DNA of 62,000 nucleotides from Phoronis australis (taxonomy: Eukaryota; Phoronida; Phoronidae). Shown here piece by piece: positions 34,362 to 46,040 of the stretch. The stretch lies in NCBI GenBank assembly GCA_002633005.1, contig NMRA01000552.1:40283-102282 (forward strand). The letters run 5' to 3'. The notes under the pieces are model-generated. The model was not told where the DNA came from, ran no database searches, and worked only from the letters and a program-made list of their open reading frames with translations. Both the position numbers and the translations under genes were made by a program. How positions within the stretch are numbered: the first letter of the stretch is position 1; each line of letters begins with the position of its first letter.

Positions 34362-34538
34362 GGCTCAATCGCCTTTATTCCTCAGCAAGCTTGGATACTG
34401 AATAGCAGCGTACGAGATAACATTCTGCTCTACAAGGATTTCGACGCTGAGTTTTATGATCAGGTTTTGAATACATGCGCATTGAGAGACGACTTGAAAA
34501 TACTCCCAGGTGGTGATTTGACCGAAATCGGTGAAAAG
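34362..34538 (+). CDS. ABCC1-like: ABCC exon 14: NBD1 Q-loop
   Basis: This 177-bp exon (59 codons, phase 0 to 0) lies between tatcacag and AAG|gtatgt. It starts GSIAFIPQQAWI; the Q-loop glutamine is at 34383-34385. It continues with S-V-R-D-N-I-L, C-A-L-R-D-D-L and LPGGDLTEIGEK, the standard helical subdomain of ABCC NBD1. This subdomain couples ATP binding to the membrane domains. Confidence 0.98.
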
Positions 34539-34883
34539 GTATGTGGTGGGAATAGCCCATATTTAGTTGGAAACAACCGGCAACAAAACACATTTGACGG
34601 TCCAGTGACTGTGACAAACAGTAAGGGATTTGAAAGTTGAAGGTTTATTGTCAGACACCAATCAACAGCAAAACCTACGGGGTATCTTGTGGACGTTTGC
34701 AAGACTTGTTTTATGAAGTGCGTTGCACTCCTTACGTCACCTAACTGTGTATACACATAATTATTTCAACACTGGAGTGGACGTCAAAGAGAGGCACTTT
34801 CATGTAATGAAAAGTGTATTTTGTAGTGTGCAAGGACACACTTTATGTGTATGTGACTGACCCTTCTTCAGCGAAATACTGAA

Positions 34884-34965
34884 TGCATGCGCGCATCCAT
34901 CCTAAAAATGGGGGCTCGAATTTTTTACAATGTGTATCGTTTACTAAGATTTACGGGTTAGGCTC
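34884..34965 (+). mobile_element. Fragment of the TIR element family (left end only)
   Basis: 'catgcgcgcatccat' followed by 'gggggctcgaattttttaca' and 'tgtgtat.gtttacta' matches the left end and inner block of the copy at 26961-27252. The right end is absent. Confidence 0.5.
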
Positions 34966-35369
34966 ATAGCCACGTTTATTATTAAATTGCATTGGATGCG
35001 GATGTATGATACTAAAGAAACCAACTGAGCCCACATGTTACTACCGAAAAGATGTTACTGTTGTATAATGGTCCATCTCTACGCAGGCGCATATGCCTAA
35101 AACGTGAGCGCAATAAACCCAAGATGAGGTCTTTATAAACATCTGGACGTCATAAACGACTAAGTTGTTTCATACTTTTTATTTACTTAAATGACATGAC
35201 AAATGAGCATTTATGTTGTAACATGACTCCTGGGACTAAGGTGGCTAGCTTTGTAAGTGCAGCGTAGGCCCCCTGTATTGCTATGTTCGGAAAATGAGGG
35301 TGATTGTTAAACTGCCAATGGAATAGGCAGCAGACTTCTACTACCTCATTTACTAGTCGTGGAAATTAA

Positions 35370-35790
35370 AGTCGATACTTTTGAGTGGAAGTCTTCGTGG
35401 ATGCTTTCTGGCAAATCTCGACACCACTTCTGAGAGGTCTATCGACATGTTCTAGTAAATATGTATCAATGCAAGTGCCCGAGACGACCTCATTCATAAA
35501 AGCGCATGTAAACGTGTAGAGACGTCTCAAAGCACTTGGACTTCATTCACATTCATTACTAGTGCCAGGTAGTGTGTTGTGAATGTTGAGGTACATCTTG
35601 TCATCGTATGATTCAAGCGCTGTCCTCAGTGTTGAAGGAAGTTGATCTTCAGGCATGTCCGAAAATTTGATGCGGTATCTCGGTAACTCGTCATCAACCG
35701 TGTTTGGAGATGGAAGGTCTTCAGCGTATGTGATTAAGGCCCTGTTGTCTGCTGGCTCTTTGGTGGTCATAACAGAAGGAACAAGACTAA
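35370..35790 (-). pseudogene. hAT transposase C-terminal (dimerisation region) relic
   Basis: The minus strand reads S-L-V-P-S-V-M-T-T-K, then D-L-P-S-P-N-T-V-D-D-E-L and P-S-T-L-R-T-A-L-E. It continues Y-L-N-I-H-N-T-L-P-G-T-S-N-E-C-E, a stop in place of the usual Arg, and S-P-S-A-L-R-R-L. This matches, in order, the C-terminal block of hAT transposases of the THAP0/ZNF862 type ('D-L-P-S-P', 'R-P-x-T-L-x-x-A-L', 'N-I-x-x-L-L-x-I-x-x-T-L-P-V-T-S-C-E-x-E-R-S-F-S-A-L-R-R-L'). It is a dead fragment in an ABCC intron. Confidence 0.7.
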
Positions 35791-36039
35791 CCGAACTGGC
35801 TATTTTTCTGTGTAGCTCACTGCACCGCGTTTAGTCACCAAAAAGATATTTTACAAAAATGTCATGTCTAATAATTACCTCCAGGACGAACACGCCATTA
35901 AGAAAATTATAAGGACAATGTTAAAGTTTGTAAGCCTGATGATTACCTCGATGTTATTATTTATTATCGGAATAGGAAGTCCTCCAACTTGGTCATGCAC
36001 AGTGTTGTGTTGTTTATGAGTTCGTATGCCCTACACACG

Positions 36040-36310
36040 TTTAATCGAGTTAACTATTACTCCCTCATCGGGGCTCATAATGCACCGGAAGAGGTCAATT
36101 AGTGGAAAGGTCATCAAAAAATTAATGTCTAATTTCTCCTACAATTTGAAAGAAATCCTTTCATATTGGTAAACGGGTTCCTGTCAGTAACTTCCCGTAA
36201 TAATTCCAGAAATACGCACGCGCAGAGTCCGTTATTGTCACGGCGTGACAATAATCTTTCTAGTTTGTATTTGAAGATAAGTTATTTTGTGAAATATTGT
36301 AAAAATGGCC
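36040..36310 (-). repeat. Inverted copy of the 22715-23020 repeat
   Basis: The reverse complement of this segment follows 22715-23020 closely, including 'ggggctcataatgcaccgga', 'acgcacgcgcagagtc' and 'gtcacggcgtgacaataa'. The two copies are about 13 kb apart in opposite orientation. Confidence 0.85.
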
Positions 36311-36620
36311 AATGTTTGTAAATAAGGTTTTAGTTAAGAAATGTTTAGAGACTCTTTAAAAACTTTGGTAGACTTCGTACCAAAGTTCAAAGATTCTGCA
36401 TGATTCAGTTCCGTGGAGATCATCCGCGTCACTTTTTGATGGGGTCGCAGCTTGGCCGCACTCTTCTGCAGTCGGAAGTGTTAACCCCACTCAGAGTGTT
36501 TCAGCTCCTTGGGATTTTCTTTTAAATGAACTCGCTGTAACGGTAATTTGGAATCCTTTTATTCACGTTTTAATAGAATCAAGATAAATAATCTTTGATG
36601 GCGTGCGTTATCGACTCTGA

Positions 36621-36914
<294 letters not shown>

Positions 36915-36979
36915 TAGATTCGTAAATTTAATTGAACTGTAAGGGAATTATGAGAACGTTTGCAATGGATAGTTCTTAC

Positions 36980-37095
36980 ATGTCAGTCTGCCTGTCTGTC
37001 TCACTGCCATGTATGTACGGAAGTTTTTCTGTCGGCCTGTCGTCGTGTCTTCCTAACTGCCTCTTTGTCGATCTGTCGGCTTGTCTGTTAACATT
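36980..37095. repeat. Degenerate CTGT/CTGC-rich tract
   Basis: Repeats of 'tctgtcggcctgtc' type form a decayed tetranucleotide-like tract just after the donor of exon 15. Confidence 0.5.
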
Positions 37096-37451
37096 ATTGC
37101 TTGTGGTCGTCGGACGTCTTACGGTTACGTTGCTACCATAAGCATCAGACTACAGGGATATTTAATTGCAGAATTTACTGTATATCGGACATTGCAAAAA
37201 TTTGGCAAAAGAACCCATTCTGGCAATTAGTTCATTGATGGCTGCTTATGAGACGATTGAAAAATAAATACACTGAATTTCTATCCTATAGCGATGCGTG
37301 GTTTTATATAGGAATGATAGAACAGGTGTAGACATAAGTGGGATGTAAGATGACTTTCCTTTGGTATTCCTTATCTGTCTATTATCGTGCCATTGTTTTT
37401 TCTTAAGTGGGAATTGGAACAAGTACAAACATGATTTTATTATAATTTTAG

Positions 37452-37638
37452 ACGCGAATTCTTGTCACCCACGGGCTGCAGTACCTTCCACAAGTTGACC
37501 TCATTTACTTGATGAAAGACGGCACGATATCCGAGCATGGAACGTACGACAGTTTGATGAGCCGTAAGGGTGCATTTGCAGAATACATCCATTCTTATCT
37601 CAATAATGACGACGTCATAGACGCCACTTCGGATGAAG
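37452..37638 (+). CDS. ABCC1-like: ABCC exon 16: NBD1 H-loop and end of NBD1
   Basis: This 187-bp exon (phase 0 to 1) lies between aattttag and GAAG|gtattg. It starts T-R-I-L-V-T-H-G; the switch histidine is at 37470-37472. It continues V-D-L-I-Y-L-M-K-D-G-T-I-S-E-H-G-T-Y and G-A-F-A-E-Y, all standard for the end of NBD1, then an acidic tail leading to the linker. The split Glu codon is completed at 38320. Confidence 0.98.
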
Positions 37639-38319
37639 GTATTGTATTTATAGTTCAATTCGCACCTTATCCTTTATTTCCCCCAAAATACTGAATATTG
37701 TTCCTTTTTAGGACTACGCTATGCAGATAGGTACTTGTGAAACACCATCTTCCGTAGACGAATTCATGCTAGTCGATTTTTTGCTTTTGAAACATGCATG
37801 CTATTTTCTGTGCACCGAGGTCACTAAGAAAACAAAACGCGTAGTGTGAGGAATATTGTGAAGAAACCTTAGAGAAATACCAATGGTGCCTTATACACAT
37901 TTGTAAGATGACATAACCTTCGGTAAACCAAGCACACAACCTTGTAACACCATGGTACTAGAGGTGAAAAGAGGCGCTATCAATAATCGAAGATTCCTTC
38001 CTACAACGTTTGGATGACTCGCGCAATAGATTTGCACCTCATTCAACAACTTTTTATTTTTTTTCTGTCGCAGCACATGATGATCGTGAAAAATTCTTGT
38101 AGAAACGAAAAGATATGACCCATGTTATGGTAAAATGTATATAAAACTACATCGCTCCAGACTCATTATTCATGTTGGAGTAGACCAGTTTCCTTTGCAC
38201 GACCATTATAGTAAGTAAATTAACATTTTGAGAATTGGTGATAGTACTTGCGCTGCCAATGAATATCAATTTGTCAGTTTTATTTCATTGAGAATAAGCG
38301 ACCAACGTACTACTTTTAG
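37639..38319. other. Intron, nothing recognised
   Basis: No repeat, exon or open frame of interest between exons 16 and 17. Confidence 0.45.
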
Positions 38320-38443
38320 AATTCATGTCTGAGTTACGACGGCGAGTTCATTTGCTGACGTCAGGTTCAGAAACAGAAAGTGGATTAGAGTCCATATCAG
38401 ACGAGAAGTCAAAAACCAAAATCGTGCAAACGAAAAGGAAGAG
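38320..38443 (+). CDS. ABCC1-like: ABCC exon 17: NBD1-TMD2 linker, first part
   Basis: This 124-bp exon (phase 1 to 2) lies between acttttag and AG|gtaggt. It encodes a hydrophilic Ser/Glu/Lys-rich stretch (TSGSETESGLESISDEKSK, then basic residues). In MRPs this linker is disordered and a target of kinases; the S/T residues next to acidic residues are casein-kinase-2-like, which is inference. The sequence itself is not conserved, so the call rests on phase, position and composition. Confidence 0.85.
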
Positions 38444-39008
38444 GTAGGTTATAAAATTTGCAAAATAATGTTGTTCGTAAGTGGAAGTTGCGTAGTGGCA
38501 AGTATCTTCCCTTTAATGAAAGCATATGCCAGGCTTGAAGAGATATGGATCAATGACCTTGTACTAGAAGTAGTTGACTTCAAACACTAAGCACTGTCCC
38601 AAAACAGGAAGCAGGAATTAGTGATAGGAATTACATTCAAACACAAGAACTGGCCCAAGAACAAGAATCTCTATAAAATCGATTAACGATGTTATGGACA
38701 TAAACCGCTGTGTTCTGGAAGAAGTATCTGTCGTTAACAAACTAACAAGATTTTACGATGAGTGTGAATTTTTTGTCGAAACATGCTTTTCAGGAAATGA
38801 AGCTATGTTTGTTAGGTGAGATGAAGCATTCATTTTTTGTATTGAGCGTACTCTAGCGGAAAAAAATATCGCACGAGATGAAGTTGCGAAGTAGTATTCA
38901 TGCAAAGACAGGATGCTTGCAAGCAAACCCTAAATTGGCAGGTATTTCGAAATTATATTAAAAAGTCAATGAATTCTGACCTGTTTGTACTATTTCAATA
39001 AAATGCAG
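38444..39008. other. Intron, nothing recognised
   Basis: AT-rich intron inside the linker-coding part. Nothing else seen. Confidence 0.45.
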
Positions 39009-39099
39009 CCACCAAGCACCCAAAACACCAAAGATAGTGGACACAGGAGCTGGAGACAAGAGTAAATTGATAGAAGACGAAATATTGGAAACTGGAGGG
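39009..39099 (+). CDS. ABCC1-like: ABCC exon 18: linker, second part
   Basis: This 91-bp exon (phase 2 to 0) lies between atgcag and GGG|gtaagt. It encodes a Lys/Pro-rich stretch ending KLIEDEILETGG, matching the 'K-L-x-E-x-E-x-x-E-T-G' sequence just before TMD2 in long MRPs. The exon makes codon phases agree between 38443 and 39692. Confidence 0.9.
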
Positions 39100-39691
39100 G
39101 TAAGTTGATTGTGGAGTTGCGTTACTGGCTGCACAACAAACAATCCAGCATTACTGTGCATGATCATGGGTATTTTTGCGAAGTGTCAAAGGTGACATTT
39201 TAATTAATAGAGCCTTTTCAGATTGGAAAATTCTTTAGTAAATACGTCTATACGTCTAGATAATTGGAACAATTGGACGAGAACACAGTTTCCCGGAATA
39301 ACTGTCGATTATTAGCAATCTTGACCAGTAATCTACTACGTTTTCCCCGTTTTATTTATTTTGCAAGCTAGTCTTGGCTCCAGGAATAAACGACTATTTT
39401 TGCCGTTTCGCACTGTTTGTGTTCAGATTGGATTTATTCATGGGAAATGTGTCAAAAATGAGTGTCCAAAGTTTAAATTGAGCAGTGTCGACATCATGTC
39501 TGCACCGTTTGATAGTAGATTAAATGAAAAATACGAATGAAATCATGACTTAAGCTTTGGTTTTGTCAAGAATGTTTTTAATTAGATGTGTAGTATAGAA
39601 AGCCTTCTTACTCCCTGTACATTCATAGGGACAGTCAGTCAGACAAACACAATAAACATACTTTGATTACTGACAACGTTTTACTTTTCAG
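39100..39691. other. Intron, nothing recognised
   Basis: AT-rich intron before TMD2. Nothing else seen. Confidence 0.45.
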
Positions 39692-39896
39692 ATATCTGCT
39701 TCAGTATTAAAGGGTTATGCCAAAGCCTTTGGCTACAAAAATATTGGACTCGCTGGATTAACTTTCTTGATTGAGGTGGTTGCCCTTATTGCTCTTAACA
39801 TTTGGTTGACCGTATGGGTTGATGGCTCTGTGGCGTACGGCAATAAAGGATCCGGATTTTACGTGGGAGTCTATGGAGCGATTTTCTTGATACTAA
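39692..39896 (+). CDS. ABCC1-like: ABCC exon 19: TMD2 start, TM12
   Basis: This 205-bp exon (phase 0 to 1) lies between cttttcag and CTAA|gtactt. It encodes V-L-K-G-Y-A-K-A-F-G, like the family's 'V-Y-W-x-Y-x-K-A-x-G', then TM12 (IGLAGLTFLIEVVALIALNI) and W-L-T-V-W-V-D. The start of TM13 follows (FYVGVYGAIFLIL). The donor gtactt is weak at +4 but gives the only phase that fits the next exon (A|TA, Ile). Confidence 0.95.
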
Positions 39897-40597
39897 GTAC
39901 TTAATTTATCAATTATTTTGAGTATTACTATATTTGCTTGTAGTTCTACAAACAGTTGTTAGCGTTTGCGTTTGTCCGTGAAAGTCACGCGATGCTATAT
40001 TTTTACAGATTATTTACTTCTTAATGTTTTCGTGTAGCATTTTCCTTGCGGCTTTTGTCTTATCAGTTTTCGTTTTCTTTTTCTGCGTTTTCCTCTCCCA
40101 ATTCCACACATCATTTTTTCTCTGTCCTATGCTTGTGTTCCTTTCAGGAAACGTCATTCAAACTATAAAAGTTATTGAATTATTTTCGATTGTTTTTGGA
40201 ACATTTCAGGAATTGAAACTAGTCGAGATGTTCTAGCTATTAGTCAAGATTTTCGAATTGTCACAAATATCTAATATTTTTCAACATGTAGGTGCTTTTT
40301 TGATTTGGAAGATAAACTTTGACAAAATGAATGGTCTTCCCAAGCACGGCAGATAAGTATCCATTATATAGAGTATGTTTCCCAAACGTATACAGTATCT
40401 CGACTTCTGCATCTGGTTCTTGTTCTTGCGCAAATGTCACATTTTTTCCAGGCTTTGTAATTCTATTCATGCATATATCTTATCAATTACATCGCTATGA
40501 ATACACGGGCGATAGTACACCCACCATAAAAGTTACTCATCTCACAACAGTGTCTTAAATTGGAATGAAACATGCATATGTACACTTAGGATTTCAA

Positions 40598-41000
40598 TTA
40601 ACACCATAGACTATAATACATGGACCGTCAACGCCGTATATTTCCAGAAGACGAAATTTGTGATCTTACGCATAAGCGTGACGTAACTATTCGCTAGCGA
40701 CATTTAGCAGACATAACACGTTTTACTTCCGAAAAGTACGTCGTCTGCTAATCATAGTCTGCTGTTGTGTGGTTGGATGCAAAAGTACTCACGATACCAA
40801 AAGTTCTTCAATTTGAAGTCTTTGAACAGCGTTTTAATGCCGATTTTTTGCTATACTGGACAGTAAAAGAGATTCAAGAATTTCCCATCATAGTACACTA
40901 ACCGGAAGCTGAGTTTGCAGTTTAGAGAGTGGCGCCACCTCTTGGATATTACGCTAGAAAATGTCTGTGCTGCGAACATGTGGTCCATAGTCTATGTTAG
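40598..41000. mobile_element. Possible TIR-bounded element with THAP-like trace
   Basis: 'catagactat' near the left edge (40605) recurs inverted at the right edge ('atagtctatg', near 40987), suggesting short terminal inverted repeats about 400 bp apart. Inside, on the + strand near 40758, C-C-V-V-G-C-K-S-T-H followed within about 30 codons (with breaks) by R-F-N-A-D-F and a Trp recalls the start of a THAP zinc domain. Both points are weak. Confidence 0.3.
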
Positions 41001-41494
41001 TTCGCTTTTTCAGTGATTATTTTAAGTTTAACATGTAATTTTGACGATGTGAAAACCTCTTAGTGGCTCATCAGATTTCGCCTAGCGTCAGTTTAAAATA
41101 CAGGAGACGAAATTGGCAAAGATAGCGATAGGGAGTAGCCCCTAGCCAGCCGGCTACATGTTGCTTAGCATATGGCGAGCATGTTCGAGTAACTGGCTTT
41201 TTGAATTGGGGATGGATGATATACTGATGTGCAAGGGCCCCGGGAAATGACTGAATTGGACAAAAGGAAAATGAAATGTTCCGTAGGTGTTAAAATCTCG
41301 TGAAAAAGCAAGATCACGTAAAACGTCACTAGATTACTACGTGACCACAATAGCTATACTTGCGAGATTCTTGCGTCCTCGGAACTCCTTATGAAAAATT
41401 CAATAGTTCATTGTTTTTAATTGGGAAATTTCCTTAATCTACAAAACCCGGGCAAGTTCGTGGTTAATTTACATTATATTGCATTTTGTTTCAG

Positions 41495-41693
41495 TAATTG
41501 CATCGTGTTTTCGACAGTTGGCTATGATTCAGGGTCTCACACGTGCAAGTGAAAGATGTCACTCCAAACTTCTACGGGGCATTATCAGGGCGCCAATGCA
41601 TTTTTTTGACACCACACCTTACGGAAGACTTTTGAACAGATTCTCTCAGGACATGCACATGATCGACGAAATGTTTTCATGTGTAAACCTGTG
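41495..41693 (+). CDS. ABCC1-like: ABCC exon 20: TM13 and TMD2 intracellular loop
   Basis: This 199-bp exon (phase 1 to 2) lies between gtttcag and TGTG|gtacgt. It completes TM13 and encodes A-S-E-R-C-H-S-K-L-L-R-G-I-I-R-A-P-M-H-F-F-D-T-T-P, then GRLLNRFSQDMHMIDEM. These are the family's 'L-H-x-x-L-L-x-x-I-L-R-x-P-M-x-F-F-x-x-T-P-x-G-R-x-x-N-R-F-S-x-D' coupling region. The donor opens a 14.7-kb intron, the largest of the gene. The split codon TG|C gives Cys with the exon at 56433. Confidence 0.96.
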
Positions 41694-41779
41694 GTACGTA
41701 ATGATGTATTTTCCTTTCTTTTTTGATCTAGAAAGCTACCGGCGTAACTAATTTTCATAGGAAACTTTATTGAAAATTT

Positions 41780-42670
41780 TCTCTGCTAAGTCTTTGATTT
41801 GTTTAATGGGCGCATTTTGCTGTCATCCGTGTTCGTCCGTCCGGCAACCGGCGTGCATTCGCTGTTGTACCTCCAAAACAGGTTAGTGGGTGTCCATGAA
41901 CGTATGCAGATATATGATCCTTTCATAAATGAGACAGCAAGAGGGAGTTGAATTCGGCTAACTCCAACTGGCACTTTTTGTTGTTATTGTTTTACTTCTG
42001 TCTTCGTAGTTAAAAGATCTCATGAAGTTCGACAAATAGATTTTTGCTAAGTAGGCGGGATCATCTTCACGTTTTCAGATGAATTCGTTGTGTTTTGTGC
42101 TATCTAGCGGTCACGTTCACTGTTTTATATCTTCAGCCATTGTGGCACCACCTACTGGCAGTTTTTTGGTTCATGGTTGTGTCTCCTAAACCTAATTTGC
42201 AGGTTCTTTATTGAATTTGGCAAGTATATTTCTGTGAAAGTGACAACAGATGACTACAATATTTGGACGGATCCGATGTGCACACATTTGGCAATCTTAG
42301 TTTTGTCCGTTTCCTTTGTACCTTTGGAGTTCTTTCACAAATTTTTACGGAGTTTGAGCAATACATTTCTACCAAAGATGCAATGACATCTTCACGGTTT
42401 CAGATAGACTAGACCTAATATACACCACTTAGTGGCCTTTTAAGGTTTTGGTGGAGTCAGCCTGTCTATCGGCCGAACCACGCTATGGTTTGCAATGAAA
42501 TTTGGTATAATTATGTGTTCCTACTAGTGGCAATTTTATGTTTTACATTTTCATCTGTTTCTCTTGAACTCCTGAACGGCTTTTCATTCTATTAAAGAGA
42601 TGATAACATCTTCCCATTTTTGGAGGGATTTCATTTGTTGTACACAGTAGCATTCCCGGCGCTGAGTTGT
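41780..42670. repeat. Related piece of the CCTAGTGG repeat family
   Basis: Contains 'ggcaccacctactggcagtt', 'ccacttagtggcctttt', 'gtgtctcctaaacc' and 'gccgaaccacgct', the same phrases as 6390-7930. It begins about 90 bp into the giant ABCC intron. Confidence 0.5.
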
Positions 42671-42712
42671 CTCGGAAACGAACTTGTTGTTCACTGAAGT
42701 AATGTATTAATA

Positions 42713-42976
42713 TTGTTCTGGGGCCCGTTCCAACAAAACTGACTTAGCTAAGACAAATCTTAAATTTGAGTAAATTTTTAAACAAAAGTTAAATTTGTCT
42801 CTAAACCAATTCAAGAAAGATATCTTAAGATTGACTTAAGTGTTTGACATAAGTGTTGTCTTAATTTTGACTAACTTACCGAATGTGGAAGTGTCAGAGT
42901 TTGGAAGTTAAGATAAATCTTAAACTTAAGTAAAAAGTGGTCTTTAGTCAGTTTCTTGGAACAGGCCCCAGAACAA
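42713..42976. mobile_element. MITE with ~30-bp TIRs
   Basis: The left end ttgttctggggcccgttcca and the right end, read in reverse complement, ttgttctggggcctgttcca differ at one of 20 bases. Similarity continues inward (caaaactgactta / agaaactgacta). The interior is rich in 'cttaa/ttaag' palindromic words and encodes nothing. No clear target-site duplication was seen. Confidence 0.75.
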
Positions 42977-44339
42977 CAACCCCGTCAACACACACAAACA
43001 AATCAAATGCAAAAAAGGGAACACTTCAATTTGATCGATGCACATTTCTGTAAGTCAACAGGAAAATGACAATTCGCAAGCGTATTCGGTAATCATTTCA
43101 GCTTTATAAAGAATAAGCACAACTGCACTTTATGGGGCTTTAAAACTGAAAAAAATACTGTGGTTTCAATAATTAGTAACAAACTTGCCTGTTGATGAAA
43201 AATTTAATTGATCATCAAAGTATAACATTAACGGGCTTTCTACTGACAATAAGACAATCGATGTAGTTACTGAATGCCATTTATCCATAATATGCACCAA
43301 ATTGAAAAGTTTTTACCATTAGTATAAAGCCTTTCTTCTGAATGGAATAATCATTAAAATAATCACAAACCTTACCTTTTTATAAGGTCGTGCTTACTTT
43401 CTCCCATAGAAGCACCCTTTTCACGCAATCTCAGATTCAGTTGGCACGGCTGCAATCCCTTTCACCATGTGTTGAAAGGCTTGCGAAATCGAGGCTGCTT
43501 ATCTATCACCACTAGTACACGCGCGCCCTCTAGTTAATGTAAATTTTCCGAATAACCCCATTGCCAAACTACAAGTGTAGCGTACCATAATTGTTAGGTA
43601 CTTGGAACCCTGTTGAGAGACCTCAGTACAAACCTACTCCCAGTAGTTCCGGTAGCCATTATTGTGTATATAATTAGCCTATTTTCCTTCAAGTTATAAC
43701 ATAGTTTTAGCCGTTGTGCCCAACATATCGTCTTCACAGCTAACATATTCCTGCTACTCAGGTTGTGTCAAAGTTCGTGACAACCGTGTCGCGTAGTTTT
43801 ATTGTTGTAGCTGTGTTCTGTTTTGTTCTATTTTGGTCTTAGCGTCATAGCTTCATGCTGGGCAATGTATCTGGAGGGCTATTTATGAGAGGGTTCTGTA
43901 TTGTGTGTAGGCACGAAGTGGAGGCAACCTTATTATTTATGTGTGTGATCTGTTTGCTCTGTGTGGGTCTCCCGACAAGTCCCAGACGCATACTATAGAG
44001 CCAAGTCACTTTATTGAAATGTAGTTATCCTTAAATTTCGTTCTACTTGTTTTTTGTATGAGAACCGTATGGGCAATGTTTCTAAATGTCTTTTATTACA
44101 GTCACTCTCATCAAAAATACTGGGAGAATAAGCCTTACCATGAGGATCAGTTTTCATCTGTTTTCTATCATGTGTTACATCGTATTTCACATTGATGTTG
44201 CACTCTGTGAAATCTATGATGGGTTTGTGGATGTGTTTGTAATGTTTTTGTTTGTTTCGTGTGTATGTGGTTTGAATGGGCCAGGATTGTACCGCTATTA
44301 TTTGATTGTCATTTTTGTGCATAATGTGTTATAACGATG
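42977..44339. other. Intron, nothing recognised
   Basis: AT-rich sequence; no exon or repeat identified before the LINE relic. The 82-codon open frame at 44086-44334 may be the damaged 5' part of that LINE. Confidence 0.35.
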
Positions 44340-46040
44340 ACAGGTGAACTTAAAGTAACCTCATTCAACTGCAGAGGGCAGATGTTCTCAATTATTTAGG
44401 AGAAAAACAGTATTCCATTTATTGCTTACAGAACACACACTTTACCAAGAGAGAAGAAAACAATATTAGATCAATGTGGGGATATGAATGCTTTTTCAAT
44501 TCAAATACCTCAAACTCCCGTGGAGTGGCTCTCTTTTTAAGAACACTTTTGAGTATAAACTAGGTAACATTAGGCAAGACTAAAATGGTAATAAACTAAT
44601 TTTGGATATTACGGCACGAACAACTGAGATTAAGTCTTTATTAAAAAGTTGGAGTCGACGAAATTTAACGTCGTTTGGTAGAATAACTGTAATTAAAACA
44701 TTAGCTATTTCTAAACTTATTTTTTGTTGTCAAATTTACCAAATCCACCAGTAAAAGTCTTGGATGAATTGAATACGATTTTTTTAGATTTAAACGAACC
44801 ACGGCCTGTTTAGGACTTGATCAAGGGGGACTTCAGATGGTCAATATGCATGCTTTCAGCAAAGCTTTAAAACTAGCCGTGGCCCGTAGATATGTTGAAA
44901 GCCCTGCGTCTAAAAGTGGTGAATTACTTTACCCGTTGTGAAAAAATTTTGCTTCATTTGGAGATGACTTTATTTAGTCGAAGTTAACTCTAATTAGTAA
45001 TTGCTACAGGCGCGAGGTATTCGGAAGTATGGCATTTTTCTACTAGAAAATAATTGTTGCAAGTAAAGAGGACTTTTTAATCAACCTTTGGTTTAATAGT
45101 GACTTGGCGATCGGCGGCACAAGTGTTTTTATAAGCCTTGGTTTGTAAAAGGCTTAAGATTTCTTAGAGATATGTATACCTCTGATAGTGATTTCGTTAG
45201 TTTGAACAAAATAAAAATAGGTTCGATATAAAACCAATTTTGTAGAATATAATGATGTTATTTCCATTCTAAGAAGGTTTCAAAAAAGTTTATTTCAAAG
45301 TAAATTTAAAGTGTTAATGTCTACTCTCCTTGCATGCCTTTAGCAATTACCCAGATTTGAAGGGTTGTAGACATATTTGTTCAGTCTCTAATGACGTTAA
45401 GAAACCTTCTAAGTCAGTGTGTAAATGGGAAATAGAGTTAGGAGATAGTTTAGATTGGAAGAAAATTCACGCATTGTCTTATGAAATTACAAAGAATCCC
45501 AACATTAGATGGCTCCAATTTAGAATGCTACACAAGATTATTGCAACAAATACCTTTTTAGTCAAAAACCGTTTTCGGGATTCTAATTTATGTTCCTTTT
45601 GTAATAAAGCTCCAGAGACGCTATCACATCTTTTTGGGAATGTCACCTTGTACAAGATTTCTGGAAGGAATTCGGAAAGCTCATACAAAAGTGTGACCGC
45701 ATTTAGCTTCCCCAACAGTCTCTCTTACGAACGTGTTAATCCTGGACTTTACGAGACACACGATTCTCTATTTAACATTTTGCTTCTTATAGCCAAACAG
45801 TACATTTACAAGGAGAGATGTCACAAAAATATACCTAATTTTCACAGGTTTGTTACATATACTTATGAGTACTATGATCTTGCATGTAAAATTTTTGTAT
45901 ATAACGGCGTCTCTTCGAAATGGGAAAATTTCATTTTTCACGTTATTAACTCCATGTAGAAGTTGTTTACGATATACGAAAATGGTCTCTCCTGAGGTGA
46001 GCATGCGTGAATGAATGGATGTACTTATTTGCACAAAAAA
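44340..46040 (+). pseudogene. L1/Tx1-type LINE relic (EN start and RT C-terminus, centre deleted)
   Basis: Near 44352 the frame reads V-T-S-F-N-C-R-G and, after a frameshift, YSIYCLQNTHFT ... W-G-Y-E-C ... N-S-R-G-V-A, the start of an apurinic-type endonuclease. From about 44650 it reads S-W-S-R-R-N-L-T-S-F-G-R-I-T-V-I-K-T-L, the end of the reverse transcriptase. A 209-codon frame (45330-45959) then gives I-R-W-L-Q-F-R-M-L-H-K-I and NLCSFCNKAPETLSHLF, the zinc-binding RT tail. The catalytic RT centre is missing and several frames are broken, so it is inactive. Confidence 0.8.
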
